Shown: one piece after another, positions 31,971-39,230 of the stretch | Numbering within the stretch: the stretch's first letter is position 1 | Layout: the number at the start of each line of letters is the position of its first letter | Virus record (IMG/VR): IMGVR_UViG_3300028068_000038 | Coordinates: 1-40,028 of that record | Direction: 5' to 3' (one strand) | DNA from: a virus | DNA: 40,028 bases | The notes under the pieces: model-generated | What the model saw: the letters and a program-made list of their open reading frames with translations, nothing else | What the model was told of the DNA's origin: nothing | Databases searched by the model: none | Program-made: the position numbers and the translations under genes

Positions 31971-32995
31971 ACGGAAAGGCAAGCAGAAAGATGGCACTCG
32001 AAGACGAACGGGAATTTGATACCGCCGCCCGCCTACGCATCCACGATTATCTTGCGCGCACCGGGCTCTCGCAGCCCGACTTCGCGCGCCGGATCAATTA
32101 CTCGTACGACACGCTGCGGCTGTTTCTCACGGATCGCTATTACCGGATCGGCGCATCGGCGCGCAACGTGATCGCAGCCGCCGACGGCTATATGCAGGAG
32201 CATCCCATCGGCACCAGCGCGCGCATCCTGGGCGAACTCTACGACACCAGGAACGTGCAGATCATTCGCGACACCATCGAGCAGCTCCTGCGCCGGCCCG
32301 TTGCCTACATGCTCTACGGCGCGCCGGGAAATCAGAAGTCATTCGCTCTGGAACATGAGGTTGCGCAACTGAACCTGCGCGAGCTGGCCGCAAGCGACAA
32401 GGGTCGCCAGGCCTTTTATGTCTACGTGCGGAAAAATATCCGCCCACGGGACATCATCCGCCGCATCGCGGTCGAGTGCGGATGCCGAGTCAACGCACAG
32501 ATTGAATCGATGATTTCAGAGCTGCGCTTCCGTTTCGACGGCCGCCGCGTGGTGTTGATCTTCGACGAGGCGCAGCGGCTCTCGATCGAATGCCTGGAAA
32601 CCATTCAGGAATTGCTTGATCGGCCGCCGTATTTTTCAATCCTCCTCGCGGGCTCGCAGGATCTGAAGACGAAGCTGGATGAATTCTCCGCGACGCTGGA
32701 GCAGTGGAACAGCCGCATCATTGCCAGGGTGCTGCTGCCCGGACTCGAAAAGCAAGAAGCCCGCGGCATCATCGAGCGCGAGATCGGGATGTTATTGCTC
32801 CAGCGCACTTCCGACGATGCCAACCATCTCATTGACAAGCTCATCGCGGGGGCAACCGTGCCGGATGCCTTTAACGGAAACCGGACCTACATCAACATCC
32901 GCACCTTGACCAACGCGCTCGATCAGATTAAGGCCACGGCTCCTCCTCCGACTGATCCCGAACCGGCCGGCGAGAAAGTTGAGGCGATCTCATGA
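31967..32995 (+). CDS. MuB-like AAA ATPase, transposition target factor
   Basis: This 342-residue protein starts at ATG 31967 (ATGA). The N-terminal 60 residues are a helix-turn-helix (IHDYLARTGLSQPDFARRIN). The AAA domain shows YGAPGNQKSF at 117-126, a Walker A with N-Q before K-S, Walker B VVLIFDEAQ at 195-203, and ILLAGSQDL near 225. MuB-type proteins bind DNA as filaments and direct the transposase to targets away from the phage. The layout matches MuB and IS21 IstB/TniB relatives. Confidence 0.9.
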   Translation: MNGKASRKMALEDEREFDTAARLRIHDYLARTGLSQPDFARRINYSYDTLRLFLTDRYYRIGASARNVIAAADGYMQEHPIGTSARILGELYDTRNVQIIRDTIEQLLRRPVAYMLYGAPGNQKSFALEHEVAQLNLRELAASDKGRQAFYVYVRKNIRPRDIIRRIAVECGCRVNAQIESMISELRFRFDGRRVVLIFDEAQRLSIECLETIQELLDRPPYFSILLAGSQDLKTKLDEFSATLEQWNSRIIARVLLPGLEKQEARGIIEREIGMLLLQRTSDDANHLIDKLIAGATVPDAFNGNRTYINIRTLTNALDQIKATAPPPTDPEPAGEKVEAIS

Positions 32996-33381
32996 TTGAG
33001 GTGCATATCCACGTATCCGATATAGACAGAGAGTCGATGAACCGCTTTATGCGTGAGAATTCCGGAGCCATCCGAAGGGCCGTGAATGCTCACTTTCAGC
33101 AGAACTTCGACTCTAAGTTTCATTTTGTCGCCGACGAACCTCCATCTACTTTTAGCTCTTCCATGCGCCAGAAGTTTCGGACGCTCTTGCACCGCCGCTG
33201 GACCCCTACTGACGCCCAATTGCGCCGCATCACCGAGCTGATCTTCCGCTCGGAATCTGTCTGTGATCTCTGCCTAAAAGTTGTGACCATCGCCATCGCA
33301 ATCTATCTCGCCGTTGAGATTGGTGCGGCTTTCCTGCCCGGTGGCGCCGTCGAGCGGGTACTCGGAGGAGGAGCAAAATGA
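32992..33381 (+). CDS. Early membrane protein with tape-measure-like N-terminal motif
   Basis: This 129-residue product begins MIEVHIHVSDIDRESMNRFM, then I-R-R-A-V-N. The first 37 residues align without gaps to the C-terminal end of the tape measure (13 of 37 identical, including V-H-x-H-V, I-D, F and I-R-x-A-V-N). A membrane helix follows near 98-115 (VVTIAIAIYLAVEIGAAF). The remaining part is basic. It overlaps MuB and the next gene by 4 nt. It could compete with or bind tail proteins, for example in exclusion; nothing proves that. Confidence 0.65.
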   Translation: MIEVHIHVSDIDRESMNRFMRENSGAIRRAVNAHFQQNFDSKFHFVADEPPSTFSSSMRQKFRTLLHRRWTPTDAQLRRITELIFRSESVCDLCLKVVTIAIAIYLAVEIGAAFLPGGAVERVLGGGAK

Positions 33382-33671
33382 CAACTTGCGGAACTTACTT
33401 TCCTGAGGACGCTACCTATTTGTTGCTCGGTGCGAATGCAATCAAAGATGTCACCATCGAGCGCATAACCCCATATCTCTTTCTGCTCAATTATCGGGGC
33501 TCGTGCATTTGTGTCTCTGAGGCTTGGATCAATCGCGTCGGAATCAATGGACTTGAGCGAAAAGCATTTGCCTGGCGCCGTTATATACGCCGGTCAGCCA
33601 GACTCAACGCAAAAGTCTGCTGGGCCGACAAACCCGGTGCTTTTTCTGGCGATGCCGGAGGTGCGCGGTGA
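33378..33671 (+). CDS. Hypothetical early protein, 97 aa
   Basis: This 97-residue product begins MTTCGTYFPEDATYLLLGAN and has a short beta-like middle (YLFLLNYRGSCICVSEAW). Four cysteines occur without a clear metal site. The basic C-terminus (RKAFAWRRYIRRSARLNAK) may bind nucleic acid. ATGA joins it to the previous gene and GTGA to the next. No family recognised. Confidence 0.65.
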   Translation: MTTCGTYFPEDATYLLLGANAIKDVTIERITPYLFLLNYRGSCICVSEAWINRVGINGLERKAFAWRRYIRRSARLNAKVCWADKPGAFSGDAGGAR

Positions 33672-33916
33672 GAGATACCAAAGCACTCGACAAGTTTCTG
33701 ATTCAGGCAACAAACCGCACTCTCGACCTCCAGACCCAAATGGAGCGGCTGATGCGGATGGACCTGAACGCTGGCAACACCGTGGCGGGCGTGGCTTACG
33801 AACTTGGAAAAGCCCGTGGCATCAATCTCACAATCGCCGGTTTTCTCGATCAGGCAATGCAAGAAATCGACAAACTCGCAAAGCTCGACCTTGCCAAGAT
33901 CGGAGGCCACAAGTGA
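33668..33916 (+). CDS. Hypothetical helical early protein, 82 aa
   Basis: GTG 33668 overlaps the preceding stop. The 82 residues are helical and charged (RTLDLQTQMERLMRMDL, then GFLDQAMQEIDKLAKLDLAK). No Cys and no known domain. GTGA coupling on both sides places it in the early operon. Confidence 0.65.
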   Translation: MRDTKALDKFLIQATNRTLDLQTQMERLMRMDLNAGNTVAGVAYELGKARGINLTIAGFLDQAMQEIDKLAKLDLAKIGGHK

Positions 33917-34104
33917 TCGAGCGTTATATCCAAGTTCGCTGCGACGTTTGCCTGAACATCTCCGACTGCGAAGATGCGGCCCATATTACCGAGGCGCAAT
34001 TGCGGCGCGATCTCAAAACCCGAGGCTGGAAATTTGAAAGAGCCTCTCGGCTCCACGACAAATCCGACCGCTGCCCTGGTTGCGCGAAGGGAGGCTCAGA
34101 GTGA
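33913..34104 (+). CDS. Zinc-ribbon-like early protein A, 63 aa
   Basis: GTG 33913 in a GTGA overlap gives 63 residues; this frame is preferred over the longer one from 33511, which covers two neighbours. It has C10-D-V-C13 and C54-P-G-C57, with a conserved Leu-Arg-Arg and Gly-Trp (TRGWKF) between. The same arrangement is seen in the protein at 35690-35923, so the two are probably paralogs. It may be a small DNA- or protein-binding zinc module. Confidence 0.65.
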   Translation: MIERYIQVRCDVCLNISDCEDAAHITEAQLRRDLKTRGWKFERASRLHDKSDRCPGCAKGGSE

Positions 34105-34439
34105 GCGCGAAGCGCAAGCGGAAACCCGTCGAGGCGGGAGATGGGAGTTACGGCGGCACAGTGCTGGCGGCATTTGACCAGCAGAGACACCTTGTCTACA
34201 CAGATCAGCACGGAAAGGCGCAATGCGTCAACGCCGCGGCCCTCGTAGAACTGCCCTCTGGATTTGTCGCTACGCTGTTGACTCTCTCTGTGGATCTGGA
34301 GCTGGCGATTGATTGCCTCCATATCTTCGGCGGCGTGCCCGTTCCCGTGGCCAAGGCCATCCTCCGCAATATCGAACCCGCGCGCGCCGCCATCGATATG
34401 GCCGTGCGCGGCTCTCAGCCGAAAGCTCAGGTGAATTGA
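34101..34439 (+). CDS. Hypothetical early protein, 112 aa
   Basis: GTG 34101 (GTGA) is chosen over TTG 34080. The 112-residue product has a very basic start (SAKRKRKPVEAGDGSYGG), a beta-like middle (LAAFDQQRHLVYTDQHGKAQ) and a hydrophobic segment (ATLLTLSVDLELAIDCLHIF). No family was recognised. Confidence 0.65.
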   Translation: MSAKRKRKPVEAGDGSYGGTVLAAFDQQRHLVYTDQHGKAQCVNAAALVELPSGFVATLLTLSVDLELAIDCLHIFGGVPVPVAKAILRNIEPARAAIDMAVRGSQPKAQVN

Positions 34440-34654
34440 TGGCCTACGAATATGTGAAGGCGACCTACTGCGTTCCTGTTGAGGTCGGGCAGCGAGTCAC
34501 CATGAAAGACCATCTCGGCACTGTAAGAACAGGTGTTGTCGTCCGCAAGCGTTCCTATGACCACTGTGTTCATGTTCGCTTCGATGGGCGGAAGTTCAAC
34601 GTGCCTGTTCACCCGCTTGACCTCATTTATCACAACGGAAAGGTGGCTCCTTGA
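34439..34654 (+). CDS. Small beta-barrel-like early protein, 71 aa
   Basis: ATG 34439 shares bases with the preceding stop (TGATG). The product (YVKATYCVPVEVGQRVTMKD, then GTVRTGVVV and HVRFDGRKFNVPVHPLDLIY) reads as a compact KOW/SH3-like beta barrel. Such small barrels bind nucleic acid or proteins. The family is not confirmed. Confidence 0.65.
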   Translation: MAYEYVKATYCVPVEVGQRVTMKDHLGTVRTGVVVRKRSYDHCVHVRFDGRKFNVPVHPLDLIYHNGKVAP

Positions 34655-34923
34655 TGGAAAAAACTGTCATTTCCTGCAACGTCTGCAGCCGCATGAAGCA
34701 AGAGGCCAACCACTGGTTTGTTGCGATCACCCCGAAGGACGCCTCCGAAAAGCGCAGAGGCATAGCCTTCGGTCCCTCGGAGGTCGTGATCGACGAGGAG
34801 GATGACAGTTTGATCCTCGAAGACATCTGCGGCCAGGAGTGCCTCCACAAACGGCTCTCCCGCTGGATTGAATCTCTCAACCCCACAACCAAAGCACCCA
34901 ACCAAGAAAACGAGGCACTATGA
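34654..34923 (+). CDS. Zinc-finger-like early protein, 89 aa
   Basis: ATG 34654 overlaps the previous stop (TGATG). It contains C8-N-V-C11 near the start and C59-G-Q-E-C63-x-H65 near the end, a plausible zinc site, with an acidic stretch between (VVIDEEDDSLILEDI). No homologue family is recognised. It lies directly before the Gam-like gene. Confidence 0.65.
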   Translation: MEKTVISCNVCSRMKQEANHWFVAITPKDASEKRRGIAFGPSEVVIDEEDDSLILEDICGQECLHKRLSRWIESLNPTTKAPNQENEAL

Positions 34924-35474
34924 CCACCGCAACCGTTAATTTCTGCACCACCGAGCAGCTCTCCAACGAAGTCGTCGTGGCAAGACCCACCCCCGAGCAG
35001 ATCGACGACTTGGCCGTGCGCCACGTCCACGCAATGTTTGCCAAAGCCGAAGCGGCCGCGCAGCTCGAAGCGCTGGAAGCCGAAGCCATCCAGATGGTGA
35101 TGAACTTCGGCATTGTTCCGCCGCATGCCGAGAAGAGCCGCCGCCTGGCCGGCAAGCTCTCGGAGTTCACCGTCACCAAGTCCGACACGCTCACCATCGT
35201 GGACGACCGCGTGGAGACGCTACGCGAAGCGCTGGAAGCCAACGGCTTCGGCGAGTACTTTAAGAAGCTCTTCACGCTGCGCTCAAAATATGAAGTCGTC
35301 GAGGGCGCCGAAGCCGCGCTCAAGTCCGAGTCGCTGCCCAAGCGGCTGAGCGAGAAGGTCCTGAATCTGTGGGGCCGTTGCGTCACCGTCAAGCCCAAAA
35401 AGCCATCGCTCAAAGTCGTCCTCGCTGATCCAGCCAAGCCCGCGAAGAGGGCCAAGAAAGGCGGCGCGCAGTGA
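34920..35474 (+). CDS. Possible Gam-like DNA-end protector
   Basis: This 184-residue protein has a helical first half (ALEAEAIQMVMNFGIVPPHA) and then TKSDTLTIVDDRVETLREAL, EANGFGEYFKKLFTLRSKYE. That part reads like the domain of Mu Gam after its coiled coil (a VSI-x-x-MDAV-type strand-helix, then FIR-x-x-x-E). Gam binds DNA ends and blocks host nucleases. The early-operon location fits; similarity is low and should be tested. The Lys-rich tail could bind DNA. Confidence 0.45.
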   Translation: MTTATVNFCTTEQLSNEVVVARPTPEQIDDLAVRHVHAMFAKAEAAAQLEALEAEAIQMVMNFGIVPPHAEKSRRLAGKLSEFTVTKSDTLTIVDDRVETLREALEANGFGEYFKKLFTLRSKYEVVEGAEAALKSESLPKRLSEKVLNLWGRCVTVKPKKPSLKVVLADPAKPAKRAKKGGAQ

Positions 35475-35677
35475 GTCCCATCGTTGAAACGATCACCCCT
35501 CAGATGCTCGGAAGCCTGGTGATCCTGGCCCTGATTGCTTATGTGCTGGGGTTGTGGCTGATCAAACGGCGCGAGCGCGAAGAAGATGAAGCGGATCGCG
35601 CCGAAGCCGAAGAGCAGCGGCGGATCAAGCTGGCCGCGCTGCGCAACGCCAACACACCGCTCAACCAGCGCGACTGA
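35471..35677 (+). CDS. Small membrane protein with charged tail, 68 aa
   Basis: GTG 35471 overlaps the Gam-like stop (GTGA). The product has one membrane helix (LGSLVILALIAYVLGLWLI) and a strongly charged tail (KRREREEDEADRAEAEEQRR). It ends ALRNANTPLNQRD, encoded by the first copy of a 48-nt repeat. The next gene starts 13 nt later, one of the few non-overlapping joints in this operon. Confidence 0.7.
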   Translation: MSPIVETITPQMLGSLVILALIAYVLGLWLIKRREREEDEADRAEAEEQRRIKLAALRNANTPLNQRD

Positions 35678-35681
35678 AAGG
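35634..35681 (+). repeat. 48-nt direct repeat, copy 1
   Basis: Copy 1 covers the last 14 codons and stop of the membrane-protein gene. It matches 35867-35914 at 44 of 48 positions, including a run of 22 identical bases. The frame reading ALRNANTPLN is kept in both copies but is the coding frame only here. Confidence 0.9.
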
Positions 35682-35689
35682 AACAGAGG

Positions 35690-35923
35690 ATGGTCCGGAT
35701 ACGACTGAATCTCGAATGCGATCAATGCGGCGATCCCTTTCCTCACTGCGATGTGAACCCTGCGCCCGTGGATGGAGCGATTATTCCGGCTCCGATATTG
35801 AGACAGGAAGCAAAGAAGTATGGCTGGACGCGACGCAAGGTGGGTGCGGATTTCCGCGACCTTTGTCCGCGCTGCGCAACGCCAACACGCCACTCAACCG
35901 GCGCGAATGAAAGGGGAGCATGA
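35690..35923 (+). CDS. Zinc-ribbon-like early protein B, 77 aa
   Basis: ATG 35690 has GGAACAGAGG upstream. C10-D-Q-C13 and C59-P-R-C62 flank LRQEAKKYGWTRRK, the same layout as the protein at 33913-34104. The last 20 residues are encoded by the second copy of the 48-nt repeat, read in a different frame from copy 1. This suggests the C-terminus was built by a short duplication. Function unknown; zinc binding inferred. Confidence 0.65.
   Translation: MVRIRLNLECDQCGDPFPHCDVNPAPVDGAIIPAPILRQEAKKYGWTRRKVGADFRDLCPRCATPTRHSTGANERGA
35867..35914 (+). repeat. 48-nt direct repeat, copy 2
   Basis: Copy 2 lies in the 3' end of zinc-ribbon protein B. The frame that matches copy 1 also ends in TGA (35908-35910) here, but the zinc-ribbon gene uses another frame and runs on to 35923. 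Confidence 0.9.
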
Positions 35924-36147
35924 TGACTCAATCCGTCCACGCTCGGCTTGTCGAAATCGAAAATCTGCTGCGCGCAGCTCACTGCTCCGTATCGCGCCTT
36001 GACTCTCTCGATGGCGCTCGCAACCCCTTTGATTCGCTGGCAGAAAACGCGAGCCTCCACGACTGGCTCAAACGCGCAATTGCACAAGCCGACAAGCTCA
36101 CTGCGCACTTCAGCAACCAGGCGACGCGGAAAGGCCCGCGCTCATGA
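35920..36147 (+). CDS. Hypothetical early protein, 75 aa
   Basis: Two ATG codons open the frame (35920 and 35923); GGGGAG lies upstream. The 75-residue helical product (ARLVEIENLLRAAHCSVSRL, then DWLKRAIAQADKLTAHF) has no known motif. It is coupled to the next gene by ATGA. Confidence 0.6.
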   Translation: MMTQSVHARLVEIENLLRAAHCSVSRLDSLDGARNPFDSLAENASLHDWLKRAIAQADKLTAHFSNQATRKGPRS

Positions 36148-36752
36148 TCTCCCAAGTCACCACTGTGGCCCCGCGCGGAAAGCGCTGTTCGCGCTGTCTC
36201 TGCTGTGACGCTGTGATCGTCTTCGACGGCGAAGCGCTCTGCGCCGCCTGCGATGCCGGCACGCACCCACCGCTGCCCGACGACACCCTTTCGAATTTCC
36301 GCTGTTCGGTAGTCCCAGTTCTGAGGGGGTCTAAGCTGGCGCAATCCCTCCTCCTCAACATCCAGCAACCAATCGAGGAGAAATCTATGAAAGTTACCCC
36401 GGAGATGAAACAAGCAATCCGCGACGCCGATCCCAGAGAATCCTGCAGAAGTATCGGGCAACGCCTGGGCCTAAGCGGTTCAGCAGTTGATTACCACCGC
36501 GGGCTGCTTGGCAAAGTGGCAAAGAGCAAGAAACCCGCGAAGGCGAAGGATAAGGATAAGAAGCCCGCGAAGGCAACAGACACCAGCGCATCACGCATCG
36601 GCCCTGGACACGCTCTGGCCAACACCGCGCAAGCCACCTTCATCGTTACGGACGCAATCGTCGACGCCTGGTGGAAAGGCCTCACGCTCGGCGACAAGGC
36701 CGCGCTCTTCGCCCGCAACTATGTAATCCGTGTGGAAGGGAGCATCCAGTGA
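36144..36752 (+). CDS. Zinc-ribbon plus HTH fusion protein
   Basis: This 202-residue protein has two parts. Residues 12-40 hold C15-x-x-C18-x-C20-C21 and C33-x-x-C36, a zinc-ribbon. The second part, from M82 (MKVTPEMKQAIRDADPRESC), reads like an HTH with GQRLGLSGSAVDYHRGLLGK, and continues into a Lys/Pro/Ala-rich linker with a repeated K-K-P-A-K-A motif. GAGGAG lies before ATG 36387, the start of that second part. Either one fused protein or two products from one frame are possible. It could bind DNA or RNA during replication. Confidence 0.6.
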   Translation: MISQVTTVAPRGKRCSRCLCCDAVIVFDGEALCAACDAGTHPPLPDDTLSNFRCSVVPVLRGSKLAQSLLLNIQQPIEEKSMKVTPEMKQAIRDADPRESCRSIGQRLGLSGSAVDYHRGLLGKVAKSKKPAKAKDKDKKPAKATDTSASRIGPGHALANTAQATFIVTDAIVDAWWKGLTLGDKAALFARNYVIRVEGSIQ

Positions 36753-36964
36753 CTCTCAGCTCCGCTCATATCAACGTGTTTCGCAAGCTTGACGCGCTGA
36801 ACGATGCCTGGGCAGAACATCCGGATGCGCCGGTCGATCCAGAAATCGCCCTGAGCCTGGCTGATTCGCTCGATTCGTGGGCTGGCTGTCTCATTTCCGC
36901 CATCGCGCTGTTGCGCCACCAGGCCCAGATGGAGATCGAAGCGCGCAAAGGAGTAGGTCGATGA
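36749..36964 (+). CDS. Hypothetical early protein, 71 aa
   Basis: GTG 36749 overlaps the fusion gene's stop (GTGA). The 71-residue product (HINVFRKLDALNDAWAEHPD, then LSLADSLDSWAGCLISAIAL) is helical with a weak hydrophobic C-terminal half. It overlaps the next start by ATGA. Family unknown. Confidence 0.62.
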   Translation: MTLSSAHINVFRKLDALNDAWAEHPDAPVDPEIALSLADSLDSWAGCLISAIALLRHQAQMEIEARKGVGR

Positions 36965-37182
36965 AAGCCGCAGCCGCGACGAACAGCGTCATCTGGATAC
37001 AGGCTCGCGTCCCGCATCGTTGCGACGAATGCGATGCGGAGATCCTGCCCGGTGATCGCATGGCTGTCTGGTATGAAGTTTGTCACGAGGGCATCTTTAA
37101 GAAGTACCACCTCAAGCGCCGCTATTGCGAACGCGATGGTCACTTCCTCAAAGACTCACTCACCACAACGGAGGCGCTATGA
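36961..37182 (+). CDS. Zinc-finger-like early protein, 73 aa
   Basis: ATG 36961 gives 73 residues with C21-D-E-C24, C41 and a C-terminal C56-E-R-D-G-H60 cluster, consistent with a zinc site around a beta hairpin. The N-terminal 18 residues are a short beta stretch. No family is recognised. ATGA overlaps on both sides place it in the early operon. Confidence 0.6.
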   Translation: MKAAAATNSVIWIQARVPHRCDECDAEILPGDRMAVWYEVCHEGIFKKYHLKRRYCERDGHFLKDSLTTTEAL

Positions 37183-37658
37183 CTGAGCAATCTCTATTTC
37201 CTGAATCGATCGAGGAGCGCCGGCAGACCATCGACGCGCAGATCGAGTGGCTGCTCTTCGGCAAGCCTGGAGGCCCGCTCGGACTCACGCTCTCCAACGA
37301 CGAAAAGCGTGTACTCACCGCCATTCGTTACCGTCGCGGCGCTGTCAACGCCATCTCCATCGCCGACATGCGCGAGGCTATGGGACGCACCGCGGCCGGC
37401 GCGCTCACGGACCGTGAAGTCAAGAAGATCGTCCGCTCGCTGCGCGTTCAATTTCATCTGCCGATCGGCTCCAGTAAATTCGGCTCGAATGGTGGCTATT
37501 TCGTGATGCTGACCGACAAAGATCACGCCATTCTGCATAGCCAAGTGCTCGACCAGGTGCGCGCTGAACTCGAAGTGCTGAAAGCCGTTGACGGCCCGCG
37601 CGCCGCGCTGGAGCTGCTCGGCCAACTGCAACTTGAAGTGGGAGTGACCGCACAATGA
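37179..37658 (+). CDS. Winged-helix-like early protein, 159 aa
   Basis: ATG 37179 overlaps the preceding stop. Residues 38-110 (LSNDEKRVLTAIRYRRGAVN, then TDREVKKIVRSLRVQFHLPI and SNGGYFVML) look like a winged helix with a beta wing, similar to regions seen in phage DNA-binding and replication-associated proteins. A helical tail follows (LDQVRAELEVLKAVDGPRAA). Role is uncertain. Confidence 0.6.
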   Translation: MTEQSLFPESIEERRQTIDAQIEWLLFGKPGGPLGLTLSNDEKRVLTAIRYRRGAVNAISIADMREAMGRTAAGALTDREVKKIVRSLRVQFHLPIGSSKFGSNGGYFVMLTDKDHAILHSQVLDQVRAELEVLKAVDGPRAALELLGQLQLEVGVTAQ

Positions 37659-38170
37659 CGAGAGCCCAGGAGCCACGCGCGCGCAAGGCGGCCGATCCAC
37701 GGCATACGCCCATCAAGGAGATGCTCGGCGAATATTGGCAGCGCGAAAATCCGATGGTTCCTGCCCTCCCTTGGAACGGCGCCGATGCCGGCGCCCTGGC
37801 CAGCTTTCTGCGCGCCAACCCCACCATCACGCCTGAGATCGTTGCGCTCTGCCTGGAGCATCGTTTGCGCGGCGAAGACCACGCGCCCGGCGAGCGCGCC
37901 TTCCGTTGGATCGGCGATCTGCTGCGCTACGCCAGCGGGCCGCTCAATCGCTTCAAGCAGCCCATGCGCACGTCGCCACTGGCCGCGCAAGCATCGTTGG
38001 GCACTTATCACCCCGGAGAGCGCTACGGGCCAGAGGATGAGCCGCAGAGGCCATTGCGCGACGTGATGAGCGCGGATTGGCAGCGGCGAACCATCCGGCG
38101 TCTGCGCGAAGTTCCCAACGGATTGAGCGACCTGGAACGTGACTTTTTGAAGGAGGAAAAACTGCTATGA
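37655..38170 (+). CDS. Early protein of unknown function, 171 aa
   Basis: ATG 37655 in an ATGA overlap. The region around 35-105 (NPMVPALPWNGADAGALASF, then TPEIVALCLEHRLRG, GERAFRWIGDLLRYASGPLN) has a helical, Trp-containing layout, with SGPLNRFKQ as its most distinctive short run. No catalytic motif is seen. Confidence 0.6.
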   Translation: MTRAQEPRARKAADPRHTPIKEMLGEYWQRENPMVPALPWNGADAGALASFLRANPTITPEIVALCLEHRLRGEDHAPGERAFRWIGDLLRYASGPLNRFKQPMRTSPLAAQASLGTYHPGERYGPEDEPQRPLRDVMSADWQRRTIRRLREVPNGLSDLERDFLKEEKLL

Positions 38171-38409
38171 CTGAAGTGATGATACTAGCCCATAAGATCG
38201 CGCTGGAAGCGGCGAAAGAGAGACTCGTTTGCGAAACTGTCTCTCGCAAACTAGACGGCGTAACATGGCGCGACGTGGATACCCAGCTTGATGGCGTCCC
38301 GCTCGGCATCGCGCTCAAGAGTGAGTTGCGCTACCTGACTTTGCGTGGTGCTCTTGTGTGGAATCCGCTGAAACCGAGCCTGGTGCGCATCGTCGAGGTG
38401 GACCAATGA
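38167..38409 (+). CDS. Small helical early protein, 80 aa
   Basis: ATG 38167 overlaps the preceding stop, with AGGAGG upstream. The product (ILAHKIALEAAKERLVCETV, then LRYLTLRGALVWNPLKPSLV) may be a small winged-helix-like protein. Unrecognised family. Confidence 0.6.
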   Translation: MTEVMILAHKIALEAAKERLVCETVSRKLDGVTWRDVDTQLDGVPLGIALKSELRYLTLRGALVWNPLKPSLVRIVEVDQ

Positions 38410-38957
38410 AGATTTACGTGGCAAGCAGTTGGCGATGTGAATTCCAACCTATCGCCGTGCAAAGACTTCGCGCTCTTGGGCATGAGGTCTATGACTTTCG
38501 GGGAAAGGGATCAGGGTGGGGGGATGAAGTTACTTGCGAAGACTGCAAGAGGGCCAAGGATAGAGCATATCCGAACTATGGAGCGGCAGGAGGATACTTT
38601 GCCGATTGCCCGCGCCATCGTGGAGAAGGTGGATTCCATTGGTCCGCAGTCGATCCTGGTTGGCAGAACTGGCCCAACGATGTGCCCCGTTTCCTTCGCG
38701 GCCTAAACCATCCTCGCGCCATCGTAGGATTCAACCGAGACATGGATGCCCTCAGAATGGCTGATACTTGCATCCTCGTCAATCCGTGCGGGAAAAGCGC
38801 CCATGCGGAACTCGGTTGGGCGGCTGGCGCGGGAAAGCTAACCGCAGCCTGGTGTCCAGAGATTCGAGAACCCGATCTAATGCTCAAGATGGCAGGTTAC
38901 ATCACCAACAGTTGGGATTCTATTGAGCTTTGGCTGAGGATTCCGCTCGAACTTTAG
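38406..38957 (+). CDS. Nucleoside 2-deoxyribosyltransferase-like enzyme with a Cys/His insertion
   Basis: The 183-residue protein starts MKIYVASSWR and has EVYDFR, GFHWSAVDPGWQNW, FNRDMDALRMADTCILVNPC, GKSAHAELGWAAGAGK and EPDLMLKMAGY. This is the pattern of phage nucleotide-sugar/nucleoside 2-deoxyribosyltransferase-like proteins, with E135 in the AELGWA motif as the likely nucleophile. A segment of about 38 residues between EVYDFR and GFHW holds C44-E-D-C47, C68-P-R-H71, which would make a zinc site. Family members I know do not have it. It may act in nucleotide salvage or DNA-base modification. Confidence 0.75.
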   Translation: MKIYVASSWRCEFQPIAVQRLRALGHEVYDFRGKGSGWGDEVTCEDCKRAKDRAYPNYGAAGGYFADCPRHRGEGGFHWSAVDPGWQNWPNDVPRFLRGLNHPRAIVGFNRDMDALRMADTCILVNPCGKSAHAELGWAAGAGKLTAAWCPEIREPDLMLKMAGYITNSWDSIELWLRIPLEL

Positions 38958-38969
38958 GAAAAGGGACTT

Positions 38970-39230
38970 ATGAAAATCACCTTGCTTGGCGATTTAGCTC
39001 CGGTGGACGACTTGGTATTTGATTTCCTTCAAAGTTATGAACAGAAAAGTACATTAAAGGAGATAGCGGGAAATGCAGTATCGACGCCAGTGTCAAAAAA
39101 TGGGGTGCACGCAATTGCTCAGCGCAAAACAGATGCGGGCGAGGGCGAGATTCTGCTCAGATGCCTGCCGGCAGAAAGATGGCCGGGAGATGCGGAAGAA
39201 CAAACCTCCTGTCCTCTGTGCCCGCTGTAG
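38970..39230 (+). CDS. Possible small early protein, 86 aa
   Basis: ATG 38970 follows AAGGGA. The first 35 residues (MKITLLGDLAPVDDLVFDFL) look plausible, but from 39073 the frame overlaps a Cys-rich gene read in another frame. The later part is probably a shadow. It could be a short true gene or a decayed one. AT content is higher here than in neighbours. Confidence 0.35.
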   Translation: MKITLLGDLAPVDDLVFDFLQSYEQKSTLKEIAGNAVSTPVSKNGVHAIAQRKTDAGEGEILLRCLPAERWPGDAEEQTSCPLCPL

